Part shown: piece by piece, positions 15,876-24,549 of the stretch | Layout of the letters: each line of letters starts with the position of its first letter | Position numbering within the stretch: the stretch's first letter is position 1 | Assembly (NCBI RefSeq): GCF_008923725.1 | Contig: NZ_WBPF01000014.1 | Span: 25,372-81,419 of the forward strand | Direction: 5' to 3' | From: Bacillus sp. CH140a_4T | GTDB lineage: Bacteria > Bacillota > Bacilli > Bacillales > Bacillaceae_G | Length of the DNA stretch: 56,048 nt | The notes under the pieces: generated by a model | Databases searched by the model: none | The model's input: only the letters and a program-made list of their open reading frames with translations | Told to the model about the DNA's origin: nothing | Position numbers and translations under genes: made by a program

Positions 15876-17319
15876 AAAAGCGATGTTTGTAAATGTAGAG
15901 AAAAAGGCGATGTATATAAATGGTGAGTGGATTACATTGCAAGAACAAATCGAAGTAAATAATCCAGCAACGAAGGAAATATTTGCGACGGTACCTAAAG
16001 GCGGGATAACAGAGGCAAAGCAAGCTGTTGATGCTGCCCATGAAGCTTTTAAATCATGGTCTAAGTTAACAGCAGCAGACCGTGCAGTGAAGTTGAAAAA
16101 ATGGTTCACACTTATTGATGAAAATAAAGAAGAGATTGCAGCAATCATGACGAGAGAACAAGGAAAGCCATTTGCAGAAGCACTTGGTGAAGTGAATTAT
16201 GCAAATAGCTTTGTTGAATGGTATGCAGAAGAAGGTAAACGCGTATATGGCGAAATGATTCCTGCTTCTCATCCGAATAAACGTATTTTAGTTATGAAGC
16301 AACCAGTTGGAGTTATGGCCGCTATTACACCTTGGAACTTCCCGGCTGCTATGATTACGAGAAAGGTAGCGCCGGCGCTTGCAGCAGGATGTACAGCGGT
16401 TGTAAAACCTGCAAGTCAAACGCCGTTAACTGCGTTAAAATTAGCTGAATTAGCTCATGAAGCAGATATTCCAAAGGGCGTAATAAATATTGTAACAGGT
16501 AGTGCGAAAGCAATTGCTGATACGTGGATGGAAGATGGACGTGTTCGAAAGGTTTCCTTTACAGGATCAACGGAAATTGGGAAAGAATTAATGGCCAGTG
16601 CTGCACAAACGATGAAAAAGGTTTCACTTGAGTTAGGTGGTCACGCGCCGTTTATTGTTATGAATGATGCGGACTTAGATAAAGCGGTAGAGGCGGTAAT
16701 CGGTTCGAAATTCCGTAACGCAGGACAAACGTGTATATGTACAAACCGAGTATTTGTTCAGGAAGAAGTGTATGAAGCGTTTGTAGAGAAGTTCCAAAAG
16801 GCAGTAGGGCAGTTGAAAGTAGGAGACGGTTTCGGTGACGGAACGACTGTAGGACCACTTATTGACGAGAATGCAGTTTCGAAAGTACAGGAACATATCG
16901 AAGATGCTATTAAACAAGGTGGAACAGTTTTATATGGTGGCCAAAAGGTTGCAGAGCTAGATGGACACTTTATGCAACCAACTGTAATTGGATTGGCGAA
17001 CGATACGATGCTTTGTATGAATGAAGAAACATTTGGACCAGTTGCGCCAGTTGCGAAATTCACAACAGTTGAAGAAGTAATCGAACGTGCAAATCAGACA
17101 CCATATGGATTGGCTGCTTATATCTTCACAAAAGATATTAGTCAAGCATTCCAAATTAGCGAAGCGTTAGAGTACGGAATTATCGGTTTAAATGATGGGC
17201 TTCCATCGGTTGCACAAGCACCGTTCGGTGGCTTTAAAGAGAGTGGTATTGGCCGTGAAGGAGGCCATTTCGGTATCGAGGAATATTTAGAAATTAAATA
17301 TATTTCATTAGGACTATAA
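15868..17319 (+). CDS. gabD: Succinate-semialdehyde dehydrogenase
   Basis: A 483-aa aldehyde dehydrogenase that oxidises succinate semialdehyde to succinate with NAD(P)+, the second step of GABA breakdown. Visible are the Rossmann FTGSTEIGKEL, the general base Glu255 in LELGGHAP, and catalytic Cys289 in NAGQTCICTNR; the double-Cys CIC motif is typical of GabD. The start is TTG at 15868 with GAGGAGG eight bases upstream, overlapping the end of gabR, so gabR and gabD are co-translated. A later ATG at 15883 has no site. Confidence 0.94.
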   Translation: MDKKAMFVNVEKKAMYINGEWITLQEQIEVNNPATKEIFATVPKGGITEAKQAVDAAHEAFKSWSKLTAADRAVKLKKWFTLIDENKEEIAAIMTREQGKPFAEALGEVNYANSFVEWYAEEGKRVYGEMIPASHPNKRILVMKQPVGVMAAITPWNFPAAMITRKVAPALAAGCTAVVKPASQTPLTALKLAELAHEADIPKGVINIVTGSAKAIADTWMEDGRVRKVSFTGSTEIGKELMASAAQTMKKVSLELGGHAPFIVMNDADLDKAVEAVIGSKFRNAGQTCICTNRVFVQEEVYEAFVEKFQKAVGQLKVGDGFGDGTTVGPLIDENAVSKVQEHIEDAIKQGGTVLYGGQKVAELDGHFMQPTVIGLANDTMLCMNEETFGPVAPVAKFTTVEEVIERANQTPYGLAAYIFTKDISQAFQISEALEYGIIGLNDGLPSVAQAPFGGFKESGIGREGGHFGIEEYLEIKYISLGL

Positions 17320-17324
17320 GTAGT

Positions 17325-17368
17325 ATACTAGAATCTCTATAAGGTAACAGAGAAGGAGATTCTAGTAT
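17325..17368 (+). promoter_or_regulatory. Hairpin sequestering the ribosome binding site and start of the SMR gene
   Basis: A perfect 13-bp inverted repeat (17325-17337 with 17356-17368) puts the AGAAGGAG ribosome binding site and the first two bases of the ATG (17367) into the 3' arm. The loop is 18 bases (17338-17355). It could also act as a weak hairpin after gabD, but there is no T-run. A translational switch is the simpler reading. Confidence 0.6.
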
Positions 17369-17690
17369 GATATATTGGCTATTATTACTCGTAACAATTA
17401 TTTTTGAAGTAGCTGGAACAATTGCGATGAAATTATCGAATGGTTTAACAAAGCTCGTTCCAAGTGTACTTATTTTCGTATTTTATGGAATTTGTTTCAG
17501 CGTATTTGCTATCGTTGTCAAAAAGATTCATTTAAGTATCGCTTATGCTATTTGGTCTGGAGTAGGAACATTACTTATTACAATCATTAGCGTATATTTT
17601 TTTAAAGAGCACATTAGCTTATTCCAAGCGTTTTGTATTCTCTTTATCGTTTTAGGAGTAATTGGACTTAAGGTTTCATCGGCATCATAA
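17367..17690 (+). CDS. SMR-family multidrug/cation exporter (EmrE-like)
   Basis: A 107-aa four-helix small multidrug resistance protein that works as a dimer, exchanging protons for cations. The essential membrane-embedded Glu14 is in IIFEVAGTIAMKLSNG, and the third helix carries AYAIWSGVGTLLITI, which matches the Qac/EmrE type rather than the guanidinium-export (Gdx/SugE) type with its WTGIG variant. Substrates are probably quaternary or polyaromatic cations, but this is not settled. Expression is likely limited by the hairpin covering the start site. No second SMR subunit is adjacent, so it would be a homodimer. Confidence 0.9.
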   Translation: MIYWLLLLVTIIFEVAGTIAMKLSNGLTKLVPSVLIFVFYGICFSVFAIVVKKIHLSIAYAIWSGVGTLLITIISVYFFKEHISLFQAFCILFIVLGVIGLKVSSAS

Positions 17691-17726
17691 AAGGCTATCT
17701 TCCGGTGTGGAAGATAGCCTTTTATT
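17690..17726. terminator. Bidirectional terminator between the SMR gene and ampS
   Basis: AAGGCTATCTTCC and GGAAGATAGCCTT arms with A-rich and T-rich flanks on both sides; it serves the convergent ampS gene as well. Confidence 0.9.
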
Positions 17727-17730
17727 TGTA

Positions 17731-18960
17731 TTAAAATGCCCAGTTACCTTTACGGAAGATTGGTTCATGTCTTCCATCATCTGTAATACCATCGATATCA
17801 AGCTCGGCTGATCCGATCATGAAGTCGTTATGTGTAATACTATTGTTTGCTCCGTTTTCAGCAAGTTCTTCTTTAGACATTGTTTTTCCACCAACTAAGT
17901 TGAAAGCATAAGCACTTCCGATTGCAAGGTGGCAAGATGCGTTTTCATCAAATAGCGTATTGTAGAATAAAATATTTGTGTTTGAAATTGGTGAGTCATG
18001 AGGTACTAACGCCACTTCTCCTAAGAAGTGAGAACCTTCATCTGTTTCTACTAAATGTTTTAAAGCCTCTCCACCAGTTTCAGCTTTATAGTCTACGATA
18101 CGTCCGTTTTCAAATGTTAACGTGAAGTTATCGATAATGTTACCTGCAAATGCTAACGGTTTTGTGCTAGATACTTGACCGTTTACACCTGTTTTAAGCG
18201 GCATTGTAAATACTTCTTCAGTTGGAATGTTCGCCATAAATGGTACGTTCTTTTCATTTAAGCTACCAGCACCAGCCCATACATGCTTTTCTGGAAGTTC
18301 GATCGTTAAATCTGTTCCAGGGCCTGTATAGTAAAGAGCTTTATAATGTTTTTCGTTTAAGTAATCAACTTTTGTATGTAACGTTTCATCGTGTTCTTTC
18401 CATGCTTCCACAGGGTTTTCTAAGTCAGCACGAGTAGCTTTGAAAATAGCATCCCATAGTTTTGCTTCTTGTTCTTCTGGTGCAACGTCAGGGAATACTT
18501 TCGCAGCCCATTCTTTCGTAGGAACAGAAATGACACACCAGCTTACTTTATCAGCTTGTACGTAATCACGGTATACTTTCATTGCTTCACCAGCTACTTT
18601 ATGAGCTGTTGCGATACGCGTTGCTTCTACACCTTTTAATAAATCAGGGTTTTCTGCATAAATAGACATAAATGCAGCGCCTTCTTTTGCTAATTCTTCA
18701 CGAGCGTGTGCCTTCCAAGATGGGAACTCAGCGAATGCTTCTTCAGGAGCTAGATCGAACTTTAAGCGTGTTAACGTCTCATCATTCCAATCCACATATA
18801 CGTGTTTTGCACCAGATTTATATGCTTTTTCTGTAACGAGGCGTACAAATTGTACAGCTTCAAGAGGTGCACTAATTGATAATGTTTGCCCTGGTTGAAT
18901 ATTAACACCAACATTGACTGCAAGAGCAGCATATTTCTCTAACGTTTGTTCAAATGACAT
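17731..18960 (-). CDS. ampS: Aminopeptidase AmpS (M29 family)
   Basis: A 409-aa M29 metalloaminopeptidase that removes N-terminal residues from peptides in the cytosol. Metal-ligand regions of thermophilic aminopeptidase T are recognisable: ETDEGSHFLGEVALVP with conserved Glu and nearby His, then LFDENASCHLAIGSAYAF and NNSITHNDFMIGSAELDIDG. The frame extends back to 19074, but AAAGGAGA ten bases before the ATG at 18960 sets that start; the extra residues are hydrophobic and unlike the family. It is monocistronic, with terminators on both sides. Confidence 0.92.
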   Translation of the reverse strand: MSFEQTLEKYAALAVNVGVNIQPGQTLSISAPLEAVQFVRLVTEKAYKSGAKHVYVDWNDETLTRLKFDLAPEEAFAEFPSWKAHAREELAKEGAAFMSIYAENPDLLKGVEATRIATAHKVAGEAMKVYRDYVQADKVSWCVISVPTKEWAAKVFPDVAPEEQEAKLWDAIFKATRADLENPVEAWKEHDETLHTKVDYLNEKHYKALYYTGPGTDLTIELPEKHVWAGAGSLNEKNVPFMANIPTEEVFTMPLKTGVNGQVSSTKPLAFAGNIIDNFTLTFENGRIVDYKAETGGEALKHLVETDEGSHFLGEVALVPHDSPISNTNILFYNTLFDENASCHLAIGSAYAFNLVGGKTMSKEELAENGANNSITHNDFMIGSAELDIDGITDDGRHEPIFRKGNWAF

Positions 18961-19040
18961 ATGTATAATCTCCTTTAATTTGAAAGATTTCTTACTATAT
19001 ATAATACAAGAAAATTCAAAAAATATATATAAATATAGCG

Positions 19041-19073
19041 TAAAAAGAGAGCTCAAAATATATTGAGCTCTCA
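19041..19073 (-). terminator. Terminator of the deacetylase gene
   Basis: On the minus strand GAGAGCTCAA pairs with TTGAGCTCTC and is followed by TTTTTACG, just after the deacetylase stop. Confidence 0.9.
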
Positions 19074-19076
19074 TCG

Positions 19077-20159
19077 TTATTTAATCGAAGAAGCAAATTG
19101 TTCTACAGTCGTCGAATTGTGTATGCGAACACGTTTCATTTTTAACAACTCATCGGGTTCACCTTTTGTGATGAACTTTCCGGGTTTTGTTGTCGTCGCA
19201 AATTGATAATATTTCTTCGTTTCTGCAACGACTTTATCATCTACATGGCCGAATGGATAAGCAACTGCGATAACAGGCTTACCTGTTATTTTTTCTAGCT
19301 TTTCTTTCGATTCCTTTAATTCTTCTTCATAGTTTGTAATCTTCGGTAAGTCTGCATGTGTTGCAGTATGAGATTGCATAGAGAAAATGCCGGAATCAAC
19401 CATTTCTTTTATGTCAGATGTAGAAAGTGATCCTTCTACATCAACGTTATCAACAATCATATATTCTGTTGCTGTAGGTTTAAACGTATCGTCTTTTAGT
19501 TTTTGTAAAACATGAAATGCATTCATATTATTTTTCATACCGTCATCAAATGTAACGAAGATAGGTTTATTTACTTTATTAATATCGCCCCAGCGTTCAA
19601 AAGTTAGTAATGTATAGCCGTTGTCCTTTAAATATTTCATTTGGGCTTCAAAGTTAGCAGGTGAGACGAATAAATCTTTAATGCCTTGTCCGTGATAATC
19701 ATCGATTGCATGATACATAAGAACGGGAACCTTTTGCTCGAAAGTAATAGTAGATTTTGTGAGCGGAATGGTTTTCCCATCTTCTTTTATTCCTATTGCT
19801 TCAATTTGGAACTCACCGCGTTTTCCTTCAAATTCTTTTATGTCAAAAGGAAGTGAAAATTGCTTTTCTTTTTCTTTAGAAGACAAAGATTTAGCAGTTT
19901 CCTTTCCGTCAGCAGTGCGCCAAATTTTATATTGTACCTCAGTTAAAGGATCTTTTATATCTGCCATGTGAATAGTAGTGTTAGTAGATTCATATGTAAT
20001 TGGGTTATAAGCAATTTTCCCTTGTTCTTGTACGGTCACTTCCTGTTTCTTAGTTTCTTGAACCTTTTTCTCTTTTTTAGGCTCTTGACTTACATTGCTA
20101 GTAGTACAACCTGCTAGAATAGCAGACGTGCATAAAGCGATGGCTGCGTATTTTCTCAT
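19077..20159 (-). CDS. Polysaccharide deacetylase lipoprotein (NodB domain, BA0330-like)
   Basis: A 360-aa exported enzyme. A signal peptide ends in lipobox ILAGC (Cys18), followed by a Lys/Glu-rich linker, a beta-rich domain (about 45-145) and a C-terminal NodB homology domain (about 150-355). NodB motif 1 is FVTFDDGMKN with the catalytic and metal Asp; motif 2 is SHTATHADL, giving the two His metal ligands. In B. anthracis a lipoprotein of this type next to nupC-like and ampS genes (BA0330) is linked to cell-wall stability under salt; B. anthracis has a second copy beside it, which is missing here. ATG with GAAGGTGA upstream. Confidence 0.88.
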   Translation of the reverse strand: MRKYAAIALCTSAILAGCTTSNVSQEPKKEKKVQETKKQEVTVQEQGKIAYNPITYESTNTTIHMADIKDPLTEVQYKIWRTADGKETAKSLSSKEKEKQFSLPFDIKEFEGKRGEFQIEAIGIKEDGKTIPLTKSTITFEQKVPVLMYHAIDDYHGQGIKDLFVSPANFEAQMKYLKDNGYTLLTFERWGDINKVNKPIFVTFDDGMKNNMNAFHVLQKLKDDTFKPTATEYMIVDNVDVEGSLSTSDIKEMVDSGIFSMQSHTATHADLPKITNYEEELKESKEKLEKITGKPVIAVAYPFGHVDDKVVAETKKYYQFATTTKPGKFITKGEPDELLKMKRVRIHNSTTVEQFASSIK

Positions 20160-20201
20160 AAAATCACCTTCTATTGTGTATTATGTTGCATACTTATATT
20201 T

Positions 20202-20236
20202 AAAATCCCCACAGCTGTAAGAGCGGTGGGGATTTA
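20202..20236. terminator. Hairpin between small membrane protein and deacetylase genes
   Basis: AAATCCCCAC pairs with GTGGGGATTT around a 13-base loop. The tail is only weakly T-rich on the minus strand (GATTTTAAAT), so termination may be partial. Confidence 0.55.
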
Positions 20237-20308
20237 CCCTTGTTTATCATATCATTTGAAGAAAATGAGGGGAATATGATTTTTAGGAGGAGCTATTAGG
20301 GCGCTAGA

Positions 20309-20482
20309 TTAATGACTTTGAATCGATGTATTCTTTCGTTTCTTATTGGAATTGCTAATAATATAACCTACTACAAAAATGAGAGGAATAATAAAGACAT
20401 AGATAGGTATTCCCCATACATAATAGCTTTTCATGCTTAAAACTAGTAAATGTAAGAAGTCGAAAAGGGCGTGGGCTTTCAT
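20309..20482 (-). CDS. Small membrane protein (57 aa), function unknown
   Basis: A 57-aa protein with a strong membrane helix (GIPIYVFIIPLIFVVGYIIS) and a positively charged C-terminus (NKKRKN), so the C-terminus should face the cytosol. GGAGG five bases before the ATG at 20482 sets the start; an in-frame ATG at 20494 overlaps that site. I do not recognise the family. It is read in the same direction as the deacetylase downstream. Confidence 0.6.
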   Translation of the reverse strand: MKAHALFDFLHLLVLSMKSYYVWGIPIYVFIIPLIFVVGYIISNSNKKRKNTSIQSH

Positions 20483-20621
20483 AATATCCTCCAATGTATT
20501 TTTTGCAAATTATAACATTTTTTATTTGTGATTTGTATATTTTGGTAAATGATTTAAGTTAATTTTAAAGTAAGAGAAAGGTCTATTAATATGAAATGCT
20601 GCATATATAAAGTAGTTTTTA

Positions 20622-20649
20622 TTGAAATATCAGGATTTTGGACTATAAT
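20622..20649 (+). promoter_or_regulatory. Promoter of the lipoprotein gene
   Basis: TTGAAA (20622-20627) and TATAAT (20644-20649) spaced by 16 bases, 51 bases before the start codon. Confidence 0.7.
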
Positions 20650-20700
20650 AAGAACCGATATAAATGTAAGCAAGAATGATGTACGGAGTGGAGAACAGAA

Positions 20701-21408
20701 ATGAAATATAAAAAAATAGTATATATTCTTCTCGTATCGCTATTCATAGTTGGTTGTCAAAGTGAAATGAGTAAGGCGAATAGTGTAGAGGAGTATATTC
20801 CACCGCACCTTATGAATGCGGAAGTTACGGCGGATATTATGACGATTGAGATGGATCGTGATACCCGTAAAAAAGTAGAGGCTATTACTAAAAAAGTGAG
20901 AAATCATGTGGAAAATGATCAAGAATGGTATGTAAACTATATATCGGGGCATATAGATAAACAGGTGAAACCGTATCATCCTAATTTTGGGGTTACGGAA
21001 GAAGAATATAACTTTTTTAGGAACGCCGTTGAGAATAGTAGTTTATCTAATACAAGTGACGGAAAACTACTATTTAAACAAAAAAGTAACCATGAGATAG
21101 AAATCGTTTCAAGTAAAAATCTAGAGCTATTTCGAAATATAGTAATTGATACGGAGAAAAATATAGTAAAAACTTCGTTTGGAGAATGTCAGTATGTTGG
21201 AGAAGAGAAAACACCTTTGAAACAAAAGATAACGGGCCCCTGGCATGGCAAGCAATGGATGCTAAAAGAACAAAATTTAATTTACTTATTTTCTTTGGGT
21301 AAACTTGAAGGAGAGAATAAATCCATTATTGATATTTCAGTAAAAGGTATACACGAAGGAAAGCTTATTAGTAAAGAGGAAGTAGTTGAATTTCGTTCGG
21401 TTTCATAA
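20701..21408 (+). CDS. Lipoprotein of unknown function (235 aa)
   Basis: A 235-aa secreted lipoprotein: hydrophobic signal segment IVYILLVSLFIVGC with lipobox Cys19, then a soluble, mixed alpha/beta region. No catalytic motif is evident. GGAGTGGAG lies upstream of the ATG, and a good promoter precedes it. It is monocistronic with a shared bidirectional terminator. It looks like a B. cereus-group lineage protein, but that is a guess. Confidence 0.75.
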   Translation: MKYKKIVYILLVSLFIVGCQSEMSKANSVEEYIPPHLMNAEVTADIMTIEMDRDTRKKVEAITKKVRNHVENDQEWYVNYISGHIDKQVKPYHPNFGVTEEEYNFFRNAVENSSLSNTSDGKLLFKQKSNHEIEIVSSKNLELFRNIVIDTEKNIVKTSFGECQYVGEEKTPLKQKITGPWHGKQWMLKEQNLIYLFSLGKLEGENKSIIDISVKGIHEGKLISKEEVVEFRSVS

Positions 21409-21414
21409 AGAATC

Positions 21415-21453
21415 AAAAAAACCACCTTACTTAAACAAGTAAGGTGGTTTTTT
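21415..21453. terminator. Bidirectional terminator between lipoprotein and nupG genes
   Basis: AACCACCTTACTT and AAGTAAGGTGGTT arms, A-run before and T-run after. Confidence 0.92.
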
Positions 21454-21454
21454 A

Positions 21455-22651
21455 TTAAATAAACAATCCAGCGATTGTTGCAGATAAAATAGAAGCAAGT
21501 GTTGATGCAAATAGCATTTTCCAACCAAATTTCGATACGATGCTTCCTTGTTTTTCAGAAAGGGCGCGGATTGTCCCAACGATCGCACCAATTTGGCTAA
21601 TACTTGCGAAGCTAATTAAGAATACTGTAACGATGCCAACTGTACGCGGAGATAATGTTGTTGCAACATCTTTTAAATCAAGGATTGCTACAAACTCGTT
21701 TAATACAATCTTCGTACCCATAATTCCACCAGCTGGGATAATATCTTGAGTTGGAATACCCATTAAGAATACGAATGGAGCAAGTATATAACCGAAGATT
21801 TGTTGTAAAGTAACAGCATATCCCATTGCACCTGAAGCTGCGCTAATTACGTAGTTTACAACTTCCATCACACCGATGAAGGCGATCATTAATGCGGCAA
21901 CGATACCAGCTACTTTTAAACCATCAAGCGCACCGTTAATCATTGCGCCGATAAAGCTGTCTCCGAATAAAGTTCTATCAAATTTTTGAATCACTTCATC
22001 TTCTTTCTTCGTATCAACTGGTGTTAATAGCGAACAAACGATCAAGCTTGAGAATAAGTTTAGCGGAAGAGCTGCTAGTACATATTTCGCATCTAACATC
22101 ATTACGTATGATGCTGTAACAGAAGCAGAAACGGAACTCATTGCAGAACAACAAATGATAAACATACGATTTTTGTTAAAATGTTGTAAATCGTTTTTAA
22201 TAACGATTAACGCTTCACTTGAACCGAAGAATACAGAGTTTACTGCGTGGAATGACTCGACGCGTGGTAAACCAGTAATTTTTGAAATTGCACCGCCGAC
22301 AACGCGAACGATGAATGGTAAAACACCTAAATAACTAAAGATAGAAAGTAGTGCTGAGAAAAATACGATAATTAATAGTACGTTTAAGAAAAAGACAAAA
22401 TCTCTTTGAATTCCATTAAAGAGAAAATCGACACCTGTCGTACCAAGTTTAATTAGTTTGTTGAAAACTTTACCAATGAAAATAATGATTTGTTGACCAA
22501 TCTTTGTGCCAAACATAAACCAACCGATTAAAATTTGAAAACCAATCATAATAGCAATTGCACGGAAGTTGATTTTACTTCTATTGTTTGACAAAGCAAA
22601 GCATAAACCTAAAACGACAAGAATACCGATAATGCTCATTACATATTGCAT
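21455..22651 (-). CDS. nupG: Concentrative nucleoside transporter, NupG/NupC type
   Basis: A 398-aa CNT-family importer that brings in nucleosides with cations. Family signatures are NSVFFGSSEALIVIK, SAMSSVSASVTASYVMML (re-entrant substrate region) and the C-terminal LNEFVAILDL with conserved Asn-Glu. About eight to ten membrane helices are visible. GAAAGGGG precedes the ATG. A guanine riboswitch lies in the 5' leader, which matches the purine nucleoside transporter NupG (YxjA) of B. subtilis; the substrates are therefore likely guanosine and inosine. Confidence 0.9.
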   Translation of the reverse strand: MQYVMSIIGILVVLGLCFALSNNRSKINFRAIAIMIGFQILIGWFMFGTKIGQQIIIFIGKVFNKLIKLGTTGVDFLFNGIQRDFVFFLNVLLIIVFFSALLSIFSYLGVLPFIVRVVGGAISKITGLPRVESFHAVNSVFFGSSEALIVIKNDLQHFNKNRMFIICCSAMSSVSASVTASYVMMLDAKYVLAALPLNLFSSLIVCSLLTPVDTKKEDEVIQKFDRTLFGDSFIGAMINGALDGLKVAGIVAALMIAFIGVMEVVNYVISAASGAMGYAVTLQQIFGYILAPFVFLMGIPTQDIIPAGGIMGTKIVLNEFVAILDLKDVATTLSPRTVGIVTVFLISFASISQIGAIVGTIRALSEKQGSIVSKFGWKMLFASTLASILSATIAGLFI

Positions 22652-22776
22652 GTAGTTGCCCCTTTCAGAAGTTCGTATAAAGTTTGTACATAAAACGCTC
22701 GTTATATTACTAAAAATAAAACAAAGAGGTTTTATGTCATACGTAAGATGTCTGACCTTTTAGAAAAATGAAAATA

Positions 22777-22838
22777 AAAAAAGACCCATATGGATTCACT
22801 TTCATCTATGAGAGAAAGCTAATCAATATGAGTCCTTT
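22777..22838 (-). terminator. Terminator of the guanine riboswitch
   Basis: On the minus strand, GGACTCATATTGATT pairs with GAATCCATATGGGTC (G-T pairs allowed) and is followed by TTTTTTTATTTT. It would form when purine is bound. Confidence 0.88.
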
Positions 22839-22868
22839 TTTGCACATAGGCTAATATTCATTAGTTTT

Positions 22869-22937
22869 CCCCATAGTCCAGCAATTTAAGGTTGCCGGGT
22901 AGAAACTCTCAATCCATATTATCGAGTATATATGAGG
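22869..22937 (-). promoter_or_regulatory. Guanine (purine) riboswitch aptamer of nupG
   Basis: Read on the minus strand: P1 is CCTCATA with TATGGGG; P2 is CTCGAT with ATTGAG around AATATGG; then GTTTCTACC, P3 CCGGCAA with TTGCTGG, and loop CCTTAAA. The closing segment GGACTATGG carries C at the position that pairs with ligand (C74 of xpt numbering), so guanine or hypoxanthine is predicted rather than adenine, whose class has T there. Confidence 0.93.
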
Positions 22938-23076
22938 TAACATCGTCCGTATTAAATTAGTAGTAGCGTAACATTAACAGAGAACTATCGTCAATAGCTT
23001 TTTTTCTTCCGATAGAAATAGACCATATAAGTATGATAAAATGTAACGCAGTGTTATGAAAAAGAGAGGTCGGAAA

Positions 23077-24453
23077 ATGAGTACAAAAATGACGCCACCA
23101 GTTGAGAAAAACGAGTTTATAGATGTAGTATTTGAAGATTTAACACATGATGGTGCCGGTGTTGCGAAAGTAAAAGGCTATCCTATTTTCGTTAAAAACG
23201 GATTACCAGGTGAAGAAGCACAAATTAAAATTATTAAAGTGAAGAAAAACTTCGCATTCGGTCGTGTAATGAAGCTTCATACAGAGAGCCCCTATCGTAA
23301 AGATGCAGAATGCCCAGTGTACAATCAGTGCGGCGGTTGTCAGCTTCAGCACTTAACATATGAAGGACAATTACAAGCGAAAGAAAAACAAGTACGTGAC
23401 GTTATGCAGCGCATCGGCGGATTAAGCGATGTTCCTGTGTACCCTGTACTTGGCATGAAAAATCCGTGGGTATACCGTAACAAAGCACAAGTACCAATTG
23501 GAGAACGTGAAGGCGGACTTGTAGCTGGTTTCTATCGCCAAGGAACACATGACATCATTAATATGGAATCATGTTTAATTCAGGCAGAAGAAAACGATAC
23601 ATTAATCCAGGAAGTAAAACGTATTTGTGAAAAATACGGTATTCCAGCGTACAACGAAGAGCGTAACAAAGGAACACTTCGCCACGTAATGGCACGCTAT
23701 GGACAAGTAACAGGGGAAATTATGCTTGTCTTCATTACTCGTACAGCAGAATTACCAAACAAAAAAGCAATCATTGAAGAAATTGCTGCAAAATTCCCAG
23801 AAGTAAAATCGATTGTTCAAAACGTAAACAAGAAACGTACAAACGTAATCTTCGGAGACACAACGACAGTACTGTACGGATCAGAATATATTTATGACTT
23901 TATCGGTGACATTAAATTTGCGATTTCAGCACGTTCATTCTATCAAGTAAACCCAGAACAAACGAAAGTGCTATACGATAAAACGTTAGAATATGCAAAA
24001 TTAGATGGCAACGAAACAGTAATTGATGCCTATTGCGGAATTGGATCAATCTCCTTATTCCTAGCACAAAAAGCGAAAAAAGTGTACGGCGTTGAAATCG
24101 TCCCAGAAGCAATCGAAGACGCAAACCGAAACGCAGCACTAAACAACATGACAAACGCTGAATTTGGCGTAGGAGAAGCAGAAGTAGTCATTCCAAAATG
24201 GTACAAAGAAGGCGTAATCGCTGACACAATGGTCGTAGATCCACCACGTAAAGGTTGTGATGAGGCACTACTAAACACAATCATCGACATGAAACCAAAA
24301 CGCGTCGTATACGTATCATGTAACCCAGCAACATTAGCACGAGACTTAAAAGTACTAGAAGAAGGCGGATATAAAACGCAAGAAGTACAACCTGTTGATA
24401 TGTTCCCGCATACGACTCATGTAGAGTGTGTAGCTTGGCTTAAGTTGGTATAA
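23077..24453 (+). CDS. rlmCD: 23S rRNA (uracil-C5)-methyltransferase RlmCD
   Basis: A 458-aa TrmA/RlmD-type enzyme. Order: N-terminal TRAM RNA-binding domain (about 15-75), the iron-sulfur cysteines [10 protein letters not shown] plus a later Cys in MESCLIQAE, then the SAM-binding methyltransferase with [15 protein letters not shown] and the catalytic Cys in [13 protein letters not shown]. In B. subtilis one enzyme of this kind (RlmCD, YefA) makes both m5U747 and m5U1939. The start at 23077 has AGAGGT six bases upstream; seven earlier codons in frame would cover that site. Confidence 0.92.
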   Translation: MSTKMTPPVEKNEFIDVVFEDLTHDGAGVAKVKGYPIFVKNGLPGEEAQIKIIKVKKNFAFGRVMKLHTESPYRKDAECPVYNQCGGCQLQHLTYEGQLQAKEKQVRDVMQRIGGLSDVPVYPVLGMKNPWVYRNKAQVPIGEREGGLVAGFYRQGTHDIINMESCLIQAEENDTLIQEVKRICEKYGIPAYNEERNKGTLRHVMARYGQVTGEIMLVFITRTAELPNKKAIIEEIAAKFPEVKSIVQNVNKKRTNVIFGDTTTVLYGSEYIYDFIGDIKFAISARSFYQVNPEQTKVLYDKTLEYAKLDGNETVIDAYCGIGSISLFLAQKAKKVYGVEIVPEAIEDANRNAALNNMTNAEFGVGEAEVVIPKWYKEGVIADTMVVDPPRKGCDEALLNTIIDMKPKRVVYVSCNPATLARDLKVLEEGGYKTQEVQPVDMFPHTTHVECVAWLKLV

Positions 24454-24457
24454 TAGG

Positions 24458-24498
24458 AAAGCAGTTGATATAGGAAAATCTATACCATCTGCTTTTTG
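24458..24498 (+). terminator. Terminator after rlmCD
   Basis: AAAGCAG...GATATAG pairs with CTATACCATCTGCTTT, with a T-rich end. Confidence 0.8.
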
Positions 24499-24549
24499 GT
24501 TTATTGAGAGTTTGAAATTGTATTCATAGTGAGAGGATTTGAATTTGAA

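Noticed and set aside
17325-17368. Guanidine riboswitch for the SMR gene
   Set aside because: No ykkC or mini-ykkC (ACGR loop) motif; the protein has EmrE-type WSGVG, not the Gdx type.
18961-19074. N-terminal extension of AmpS (38 residues, hydrophobic)
   Set aside because: A strong ribosome binding site precedes the ATG at 18960, and the extension does not resemble the M29 family or a proper signal peptide.
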